Source of the DNA: CBFFRJ01 sp051486985
GTDB taxonomy: Bacteria > Pseudomonadota > Gammaproteobacteria > Enterobacterales > Enterobacteriaceae
Assembly (NCBI RefSeq): GCF_051486985.1
Contig: NZ_JAHVDV010000002.1
Location: 62,001 to 126,000 of the forward strand
DNA length: 64,000 bases
Direction: 5' to 3'
This document shows positions 9,020 to 17,100 of the stretch, one piece after another (positions within the stretch are counted from its first letter, which is position 1; the number at the start of each line of letters is the position of its first letter). The position numbers were made by a program, and so were the translations under genes. A model generated the notes under the pieces. The model saw only the letters and a list, made by a program, of their open reading frames with translations, did not search any database and was not told the origin of the DNA.

Positions 9020-10711
9020 ATGTCTCTCAGTCACTTACTTGCGCAAACCCGCCCGGTCATCAGCACCCTGGCGTGCGCCACCGCATCGCCGCTCCGCCCG
9101 GCCTGGATCATCTTCTTTAGTGCTTCAGACGGTAAAAGTCGCGCCCATGTCGTGCAGGGTTACGGGGAGACCGCCGAGCTTGCCTGGCAGCAGGGCGCAC
9201 GGTTGTTGCAGCAGTGGCGTAACAAACGTGGCATCGAACCCTGTTGGCTACGGGTAGATGTGGTGGACAGGGTGGATGCGCTACGCTGGGATGATCTTGA
9301 GGCCCGACTGGCAAAAACCAAACGCAACTATTTTCGCTTCGGACTGAGTCTGGATCCTGGCTTTCGCTATGCGATGCTGGAGCAGGAAATCGCCGCCAAC
9401 GCCCTGCTCTATAACGGCGACCACGGTGTGGCTACGCCTAACCCGACTAACCTTGCCCATTTTTCCCGTCGCCGTTTCGGCGCGTTAGTGCAATGGCCTG
9501 TGCAGCCCGACCAGACCGTATGGCGATTTACCACGCGTGCGCTGTTTTGCGACGGCGAGCAGGTGTATACCATTGAGTCCGAAGGGCGTAACAGCGGCTA
9601 CCGGCAGTTGCCACACTGGCAGACGCAGGCGCTTGATCCCATGATTCACTGCGCAACGGATTACCTGGCACGCCAGGTCACCGCATCGGGACGCTACCAC
9701 TACGGCTGGTTCCCCTGTTTTGACCGCGCGATCCCGACCTATAACGCTCTGCGCCATGCCAGTTCGACCTATGCGCTGCTCGAAGGGTGGGAAGTGACGC
9801 AGCAGCCCGCACATTTCACTGCGATTGAACGCGCCCTTGACGCGCTCTGCTCGATGTTTATTCGCACCTTTACGTTGCCCGATGGCACCCGCGCTGATTT
9901 TCTTGTGGATACCGGCGAGGAGATCAAGCTCGGCGGGAATGCCGTGTGCATTCTGGCAATGGCGAAATACACTGAGCTTACCGGTTCATCGCGCTTCCTT
10001 GAGCCGATGGCACGGCTGGCAACGGGGATAGGCTACATGCAGGACCCCGCAACCGGCGGCTTTGTGCATGTGCTGAATGCACCTGATCTCTCGCTGAAGT
10101 CTGCGTATCGCATCATCTATTATGATGGCGAAGCCGCTTTCGCCCTGATGCGGCTCTATGGGCTGACGAAAGCCCCGCAGTGGCTCGCAATGGTGGAACG
10201 GGCGATGGACTATTTCATCGAACAAAAACACTGGCAGGCGCACGATCACTGGCTTAGTTACTGCGTAAATGAGCTCACGCTTTACCGTCCGCTGGCGCGC
10301 TATTACCAGTTTGGGCTGGATAATGTGCGCGATCATCTTACCTTTGTGCAGACGCGCATCACCACCTATCCCACGCTGCTGGAGCTGATGATGGCGGCCT
10401 CGCGCATGATTGCCCGGCTGGCGACCACTCCGCACCGGCATCTGCTGGACGGTTTTGATATGACTGCGTTCAATCAGGCGCTGGAAACGCGCGCCCGCTA
10501 CCTCGCAAATGGCTTTTTCTGGCCGGAACTGGCTCTCTTTTTCAAAGCTCCTGCCCGAATTGTCGGTAGCTTTTTTATTCGTCACCACAGCTACCGTGTG
10601 CGAATAGACGACGTTGAGCATTACCTTTCAGGCTATATTGCGTATCGTAAACGCTGGCGCGAGCTGGCGGTTGAAGGTGAGCCCCTTGAAACGACTGATT
10701 CGACTCGTTAG
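9020..10711 (+). CDS. Predicted six-hairpin (alpha/alpha toroid) protein, function unknown
   Basis: Start set at ATG 9020 because AAGGAG lies five bases upstream; the frame extends 13 codons further without such a site. The 563-residue product has no clear signal peptide. From about residue 210 the pattern of aromatic-rich helices (HYGWFPCFDRAIPTYNAL, KLGGNAVCILAMAKY, IIYYDGEAAFALMRLY) looks like an (alpha/alpha)6 toroid as in six-hairpin glycosidases and sugar epimerases. This fold call is by eye and uncertain. It lies 25 bp before lapG on the same strand and diverges from the ligase/hydrolase pair, so it may act in polymer processing. No catalytic residues can be assigned. Confidence 0.6.
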   Translation: MSLSHLLAQTRPVISTLACATASPLRPAWIIFFSASDGKSRAHVVQGYGETAELAWQQGARLLQQWRNKRGIEPCWLRVDVVDRVDALRWDDLEARLAKTKRNYFRFGLSLDPGFRYAMLEQEIAANALLYNGDHGVATPNPTNLAHFSRRRFGALVQWPVQPDQTVWRFTTRALFCDGEQVYTIESEGRNSGYRQLPHWQTQALDPMIHCATDYLARQVTASGRYHYGWFPCFDRAIPTYNALRHASSTYALLEGWEVTQQPAHFTAIERALDALCSMFIRTFTLPDGTRADFLVDTGEEIKLGGNAVCILAMAKYTELTGSSRFLEPMARLATGIGYMQDPATGGFVHVLNAPDLSLKSAYRIIYYDGEAAFALMRLYGLTKAPQWLAMVERAMDYFIEQKHWQAHDHWLSYCVNELTLYRPLARYYQFGLDNVRDHLTFVQTRITTYPTLLELMMAASRMIARLATTPHRHLLDGFDMTAFNQALETRARYLANGFFWPELALFFKAPARIVGSFFIRHHSYRVRIDDVEHYLSGYIAYRKRWRELAVEGEPLETTDSTR

Positions 10712-10736
10712 CCGCATAGCCGGGATGCCTTAACGC

Positions 10737-11432
10737 ATGGGCCGGTGGCTTTTCCCTCAGCGTAGTGCTTGCCGTCGCAGTGTATTCGTCCTGCTGACGG
10801 CAGTGTTGATCTTCTCCACCGGACTTGGTGCCGGTTGGGACTTTAACGCCATTACGCTTCGCACTGAAAAGCTCTATGGCCCGGCGACCCCTGCGGCGAA
10901 GCAACGTATTGCTGAATGGGTCACGTTATTAAGGGATCCGCCTCCGGCCTCGATTCATGAAAAACTGAATCTGGTTAACCGGTTTTTTAACGCAAGAATG
11001 GCCTTCAAGGATGATATTGTCGTCTGGAAACAGCAGGATTACTGGGCAACGCCAATTGAATTTTTACGTAAAGGGGCGGGGGACTGCGAGGATTTTGCGC
11101 TGGCGAAATATTTCACCCTGCGCGAGATGGGCGTGCCCGCTAACCAGCTGCGTATTACTTACGTAAAAGCGCTCACGCTTAACCAGGCGCATATGGTAGT
11201 GACCTGGTACTCCACGCCTGATGCTGTCCCGCTGGTGCTGGACAACCTGAAAACCGCTATTTTGCCTGCCTCGCAGCGACCTGATCTCCTCCCGGTGTAC
11301 GCCTTTAACGGGGAAGGGCTGTGGCTGCCGCAAACGGGCGGTAACAAACGTGTGGGCGACAGTAAACGACTCTCCCGCTGGCAGGATCTTCTCACCAAAA
11401 TGCGTGCAGAAGGATTTGTAATTAATGAATAG
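10737..11432 (+). CDS. lapG: Periplasmic LapG-type cysteine protease
   Basis: 231 residues with an N-terminal hydrophobic export segment (SVFVLLTAVLIFSTGLGAG). This is a transglutaminase-like cysteine protease (BTLCP family) with the triad Cys117 in GAGDCEDF, His152 in NQAHMV and Asp169 in VLDNL. In Pseudomonas, LapG releases the surface adhesin LapA by cutting its N-terminal retention module at a di-alanine, and is held inactive by LapD when c-di-GMP is high. The matching cut site T-A-A-G is present in the adhesin gene at 14455-14466. The ribosome binding site of the ATG at 10737 is weak. The stop at 11432 lies just before lapD. Confidence 0.92.
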   Translation: MGRWLFPQRSACRRSVFVLLTAVLIFSTGLGAGWDFNAITLRTEKLYGPATPAAKQRIAEWVTLLRDPPPASIHEKLNLVNRFFNARMAFKDDIVVWKQQDYWATPIEFLRKGAGDCEDFALAKYFTLREMGVPANQLRITYVKALTLNQAHMVVTWYSTPDAVPLVLDNLKTAILPASQRPDLLPVYAFNGEGLWLPQTGGNKRVGDSKRLSRWQDLLTKMRAEGFVINE

Positions 11433-11441
11433 GATGTGGAC

Positions 11442-13388
11442 ATGTCTCTTTATAAGCAGCTCCTGATCGGCATCTGTTTATTTACGCTCGTCATTTTCTG
11501 CGGTAATTTTTTTGTGACCCTGGAAAGTTCGCGAGAACAATACCGTAACCAGTTAAGCGCCCATGCGCAGGATGCCGCGACGGCCCTGGGGTTGTCGCTG
11601 ACCACCAATATTGACGACCCGACCATGACCGAGCTGATGGTGAACTCCATCTTCGACAGCGGTTATTTTTATCGTATCCGCGTGGTCGATATTAAAACCA
11701 ATAAACCCCTTATCGAACGCAGCGATACGCCGCAAAGCGCCCGCGTACCTCAGTGGTTCGTCCGGCTGGTTAACCTGAGCCCTGGCGTTGGGGATGCCAT
11801 CGTCATGCGCGGCTGGACCCAGGTTGCCCGCGTGGAAGTGGTCAGCCACCCGATGTTTGCGCTCGCCCGCTTGTGGGACAGTATGGTCGCCAGCTTTTTA
11901 TGGCTGACGGGCTGTAGTCTGATAGGCATTTTTGGGGTGACGTTACTGCTGCGTCGGCTTCTGAAACCGCTCAATTATATCGTGGGTCAGGCGATGGCCA
12001 TCTGCCGTCGTGAATTTCTTCATATGCCTGCGCTGCCGAAAACCCCGGAGCTGCGCCGGGTGGTTGAGGCGACCAACCTGATGGTAACGCAGCTTAAAGT
12101 GCTGTTCAGCGAACAGGCGCAGCGCAGTGAGTCTTTACGTCAGGAGGCCTATCACGACAGCCTGACCGGTCTTTTCAACCGCCGCGCCTTCGATATGCAG
12201 CTACAGTCGCGCCTGAGCGATGAAGAAAATGCTCCGGGCCACCTGATGCTTTTGCGGGTGCAGGATTTGATGGGGCTGAACCAGCGGCTCGGCGGCGCGA
12301 AGACCGATCAATTGCTGACCGCAGTGGCGGAGATCCTCAACGGCTTACAGAGCCGCTATTTTCATCATGAAGGCTTTCTCGCGCGTGTAAGGGGCGGGGA
12401 ATTTGCCATTATTGCGCCGCACATCCTCTCGCAGGAGCTGGAAAATCTCAGCAACAGCCTCAGCACCCAGCTTAAAGCGCTGTCAGAAACCGGAATGAGC
12501 GACGTAAGCCCGGTGGCCCATTTTTCCATTGTCCCTTTTCAGGTGGGTGATAAGCCGCAGACGCTGCTGATGCAGGCGGATCAGGCGCTGGCTATGGCAG
12601 AAACCGAAATGCGTGTCTTTGCAAGCCAGGAGACGGCATCCGTCAGCGACAACGAAGAAGACCACCACAGCTGGTTTACCCGGCTGGACAAGGTGCTCAC
12701 CGACGGGGCATTCGAACTCTTCTCACAGCCCGTCTATCAGTGCAGCAACACGCAAAGCGTCCTGCACCATAAAATCCTTGCGCGTATCCGTACCCAGGAG
12801 GGAGAGCTTGTGCCGGCCGGACGTTTCATGCCGTGGATCCATCGCCTGGATCTCAGTCGCCGGATGGACATCGTAATGTTACGGCAGACGTTGCGTGAGA
12901 TGGAAAAAACGGTCAAACCGCTCGCATTAAGTATCAGCGGAGCCAGCGTTGCGGACGACCAGAGCCTGAATGCGCTCCTGCAACCGCTGAAGAACGCGCC
13001 ACAGCTGGCCTCGCGCCTGACGCTTGAGCTGGATGAAAATGAACTTCCCGATGCCGAGCGCGTAAATATTCTGGTAAGTCGCCTTAAGGAGCTGGGATGT
13101 CGTCTTGGCATTCAGCACTTTGGCGGACGCTTTCACCTTATCGGAAATTTACCGCAATGGGGCCTGGCCTGGATTAAAGTCGACGGCAGTTATATTCGTA
13201 ATATTGATAGCGAAGACGATAAAAAACTCTTTATTGAGGCCATTTACTGGGCCACTCGCCAGATTAATTTGCCGCTGATAGCCGAGCGTGTAGAAACGGC
13301 AGGGGAACTTCGTGTTCTGGAAAAAATTGGTTTACACGGTGCAATGGGTCGCTATTTTGCTGATGCCAGCACTATGGTCAGAAATTAA
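11442..13388 (+). CDS. lapD: LapD-type c-di-GMP receptor (degenerate GGDEF-EAL)
   Basis: Start set at ATG 11442 (AGGA seven bases upstream), two codons after an in-frame GTG. 648 residues: inner-membrane helix at about 6-25, a periplasmic LapD/MoxY-like domain to about 148, second helix 152-172, HAMP, then GGDEF and EAL domains. Both enzymatic motifs are degenerate: RGGEF replaces GGDEF (about 317-321), and HKILAR stands where EALAR would be (about 443-448). That is the LapD pattern of a c-di-GMP-binding receptor without turnover. When bound it should sequester LapG in the periplasm and keep the adhesin on the surface. It follows lapG directly. Confidence 0.92.
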   Translation: MSLYKQLLIGICLFTLVIFCGNFFVTLESSREQYRNQLSAHAQDAATALGLSLTTNIDDPTMTELMVNSIFDSGYFYRIRVVDIKTNKPLIERSDTPQSARVPQWFVRLVNLSPGVGDAIVMRGWTQVARVEVVSHPMFALARLWDSMVASFLWLTGCSLIGIFGVTLLLRRLLKPLNYIVGQAMAICRREFLHMPALPKTPELRRVVEATNLMVTQLKVLFSEQAQRSESLRQEAYHDSLTGLFNRRAFDMQLQSRLSDEENAPGHLMLLRVQDLMGLNQRLGGAKTDQLLTAVAEILNGLQSRYFHHEGFLARVRGGEFAIIAPHILSQELENLSNSLSTQLKALSETGMSDVSPVAHFSIVPFQVGDKPQTLLMQADQALAMAETEMRVFASQETASVSDNEEDHHSWFTRLDKVLTDGAFELFSQPVYQCSNTQSVLHHKILARIRTQEGELVPAGRFMPWIHRLDLSRRMDIVMLRQTLREMEKTVKPLALSISGASVADDQSLNALLQPLKNAPQLASRLTLELDENELPDAERVNILVSRLKELGCRLGIQHFGGRFHLIGNLPQWGLAWIKVDGSYIRNIDSEDDKKLFIEAIYWATRQINLPLIAERVETAGELRVLEKIGLHGAMGRYFADASTMVRN

Positions 13389-13412
13389 CCGCTCACGCAA
13401 AAGGGGCTGAAT

Positions 13413-13754
13413 ATGTTTTACATAGAACGCGATGCATCAGGGCGGATTATTCAGATCGAAGAGGTGCCCTTTACGACAATGACAGAACAGCGTGATGACC
13501 GCACACCTGAGATAGATGAGTGGCTTCTCCAGCGGGATCGTCGTGAGGCCTCGTTATCTCAGCTTCGGCAGAGCGACCTTGAGATGGTACGTGTGCTTGA
13601 AGACTTAATTGAGGTGCTGATGAGTAAAGGTATTATCAGCATTACCGATCTCCCGCTGATGGCGCAGTCAAAACTGACCAGCCGTGCCGAGGCGCGCCGC
13701 TCACTGAGCGGGCTGGAGGGATTAATCGCCGAGGATGACGAAGGGTTAATTTAG
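13413..13754 (+). CDS. Small acidic conserved protein of the lap cluster
   Basis: 113 residues, 24 bp downstream of lapD, same strand. The opening MFYIERDASGRIIQIEE looks like a short beta-hairpin, followed by charged helices (QLRQSDLEMVRVLEDLIEVLMSKG) and an acidic end (GLIAEDDEGLI). No signal peptide or membrane segment. Similar short proteins near type I secretion or adhesin genes have sometimes carried the misleading name tryptophan synthase beta-like; nothing here suggests tryptophan metabolism. Position implies a role with the Lap system, not demonstrated. Confidence 0.75.
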   Translation: MFYIERDASGRIIQIEEVPFTTMTEQRDDRTPEIDEWLLQRDRREASLSQLRQSDLEMVRVLEDLIEVLMSKGIISITDLPLMAQSKLTSRAEARRSLSGLEGLIAEDDEGLI

Positions 13755-14148
13755 ATTATTGCCTTCATTTTTAATTGAACGGCTGAATAATTTGCTATCA
13801 GCAGAGGTCGCCTGGCATCATTTCTCCACGAATTACGGAAGAAACGTCAGGCCTGCCAGTGGCGCTACCCTATTTTTCGTTCGAAGAAGAGTGGCTATAT
13901 ATCATGTATCAAAGAGAAACTGCTGCGCTGTTCTTTTTTTATTTTATGCACCCTTGCACCCTACTATTCATTCACGCCATCTATTAATATACCTATCTTA
14001 AACGAAGCGGCATCAATACATTTTCTGCCGCCAGCCATTTTGTCATTTCTTACGTAATACATGACGAATTCTAATTACATTCTCTTTTAGCATTCTACGC
14101 TTGAATCACGGATGAAACGGGCGGGAACAGGATCGAGGGAAACTACAC
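13755..14148 (+). promoter_or_regulatory. AT-rich gap upstream of the adhesin gene
   Basis: 394 bp between the small acidic gene and lapA. It is AT-richer than its flanks from about 13870 to 14110 and contains no believable gene; an 80-codon frame at 13759 has no ribosome binding site and unusual composition. It probably holds a separate adhesin promoter, but I could not assign -10/-35 boxes. The adhesin ribosome binding site GAGGGAAA lies close to its ATG at the right end. Confidence 0.35.
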
Positions 14149-17100
14149 ATGAGCGGCGTATCAGGGATAGTCAAAGCGGTAATGGGACAGGTGTATGCAG
14201 TAAGTCCCGACGGCAGCAGGCGTTTATTGGTCGAAGGTGACAGGATAGTTGAAGGCGAACAAGTCCAGACGGGGAATTCAGGTGCGATCACCTTATCTCT
14301 GCCGGATGGAGAAACGCTTGATCTTGGTCGTTATAGCCACTGGGACAGTGCCGGTACGGTAACCCCTGACGCGACAGCTGCCCAGCAACAAGACGTTGCG
14401 GCGCTGCAACAGGCGATTGCTGAGGGTCAGGACCCGACACAGACTCTGGAAGCGACAGCGGCAGGTCCCCAGGCCGGGACGGCTGGCGGCGCAGAGAGTG
14501 GCGGCAGTGGGGGCGGCTCTCATACGCATGTTGTGCTCGATCTCACCGGGCAGATAGTTGATCCCGGCGCGGGCTACCCTACCACTGGCCTTGACTTCCC
14601 CGATGCGCAACCCCCACAGGAATTAACCCTCCTCGATCCTGCCAGCGCGGCTGCTATCCCTGATGATACCGACGCGGATGCCGATTCTGATGCGGATGCG
14701 GATGCAGATTCGGATGCCGATGCCGACGCCGATGCCGATGCCGATGCCGATGCTGATGCCGACGCGGATGCGGATGCGGATGCCGATGCCGACGCGGATG
14801 CGGATTCTGACGCCGACGCCGATGCCGATGCAGATTCGGACGCGGATGCAGACGCCGATGCGGATGCCGACGCCGATTCTGATGCGGATGCCGACGCCGA
14901 TTCTGATGCGGATGCCGACGCCGACGCCGATGCTGATGCTGATGCTGATGCTGATGCTGATGCTGATGCTGATGCCGATGCAGATGCGGATGCAGATGCC
15001 GATGCCGATGCGGATGCAGATGCGGATGCGGATNCTGATGCGGACGCTGATGCGGATGCCGACGCCGATGCCGACGCCGATGCCGACGCTGATGCTGATG
15101 CCGATGCAGATGCCGACGCTGATGCGGATGCCGATGCGGATGCAGATGCCGACGCCGACGCTGATGCGGATGCGGACGCAGATTCGGATGCCGACGCCGA
15201 TGCGGATGCGGATGCGGATGCGGATGCTGATGCCGATGCGGACGCAGATNCGGATGCCGATTCGGATGCGGATGCGGACGCCGATGCCGACGCAGATGCT
15301 GACGCTGATGCGGATGCTGATGCCGATGCGGATGCGGACGCAGATTCGGATGCCGATGCGGACGCAGATNCGGATGCCGATGCGGACGCAGATTCGGATG
15401 CCGATGCGGATGCGGATGCCGATTCTGATGCTGACGCCGATGCGGATGCCGATTCTGATGCTGACGCCGATGCCGATGCCGATGCCGACGCGGACGCGGA
15501 TGCAGATNCAGATGCCGACGCGGATGCCGATNCTGACGCCGACGCAGATTCGGATGCCGATGCCGACGCGGATGCGGATNCTGACGCCGACGCAGATTCG
15601 GATGCCGACGCGGATGCGGATGCGGATTCTGATGCGGACGCTGATGCAGATGCCGATGCGGACGCCGATGCAGATGCAGATGCCGATGCGGACGCGGATG
15701 CTGATGCTGATGCCGACGCAGATGCTGATGCCGACGCAGATGCTGACGCGGATGCCGATTCTGACGCCGATGCGGATGCGGATGCTGATGCGGATGCCGA
15801 TGCTGACGCCGACGCGGATGCGGACGCCGATGCGGATGCAGATGCTGATGCGGATGCCGATGCCGATTCTGACGCCGATGCGGATGCCGATGCAGATGCG
15901 GATGCGGATGCGGATGCGGATGCGGATGCGGACGCCGATGCCGACGCAGATGCCGACGCGGATGCCGACGCGGATGCGGATGCGGATTCTGACGCCGATG
16001 CCGATGCGGATGCCGATGCCGACTCCGATGCCGATGCAGATTCTGACGCAGATGCCGACGCGGACGCCGATTCTGACGCCGACGCCGATGCCGACGCGGA
16101 TGCAGATGCCGACGCTGATGCAGATGCGGATGCGGATGCCGATGCAGATGCGGATGCCGATTCTGACGCCGATGCGGATGCGGATGCCGATGCCGATGCG
16201 GATGCCGATNCTGATGCCGATGCCGACGCGGACGCGGATGCTGATGCCGACGCCGACGCCGACGCCGACGCTGATGCCGACGCTGATGCGGACGCCGATG
16301 CCGATGCGGATGCGGATGCGGATGCCGACGCCGATGCCGATGCCGATGCGGACGCAGATNCGGATGCCGACGCTGATGCGGACGCCGATGCGGATGCGGA
16401 TGCCGACGCAGATGCTGATGCCGATGCGGATGCGGACGCAGATTCGGATGCCGATGCAGATGCTGACGCCGATGCGGATGCCGACGCTGATGCGGATGCC
16501 GATGCCGACGCGGATGCCGACGCCGACGCCGATGCGGATGCCGACGCAGATGCAGATTCTGATGCCGATGCCGATGCAGATGCAGACGCCGATGCGGACG
16601 CCGATGCGGACGCAGATGCAGATGCAGATGCCGACGCTGATGCAGATGCGGATGCCGATGCAGATGCAGACGCCGATGCGGATTCTGACGCCGATGCGGA
16701 TGCGGATTCTGACGCTGATGCTGATGCGGATGCCGATGCCGATGCGGACGCAGATGCAGATTCAGACGCGGATGCCGATTCTGATGCCGATGCAGATGCC
16801 GACGCCGATGCGGATTCTGATGCTGATGCTGATGCCGATTCTGACGCCGACGCGGATGCCGATGCCGATGCCGACGCCGATGCGGATGCTGATGCTGATG
16901 CTGATGCTGATGCCGATGCCGACGCCGACGCTGACGCTGATGCCGATGTAAAACTCACCGTGACCGTTACGCCCGGTAGCAAGACGGCTGAAACATCAGA
17001 CAACACCATCACCCATATTAACGGCGGTAGCGTGAACCCTAATGGATATGATGTCCAGAACGGCGTTATCGTGGCGATTGGCAATAATGTGCATGTCTGG

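Noticed and set aside
13413..13754. Tryptophan synthase beta-like protein
   Set aside because: The name sometimes used for similar proteins has no support here; there is no PLP motif and the length is far too short.
13759..14001. 80-codon frame upstream of lapA
   Set aside because: No ribosome binding site, unusual composition, lies in an AT-rich control region.
14671..16947. CRISPR-like array
   Set aside because: Periodicity is six bases and coding; there are no spacers or constant palindromic repeats.
14663..16951. 762-codon plus-strand frame of Met/Arg/Pro/Thr repeats
   Set aside because: Another shadow frame of the same hexamer repeat; it begins and ends with the repeat.
14574..17084. 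836-codon minus-strand frame rich in Ser-Ala and Ser-Glu
   Set aside because: It is the antisense of the Asp-Ala repeat. The hexamer has no stops in any frame, no ribosome binding site is present, and the true frame joins a recognisable LapA retention module.
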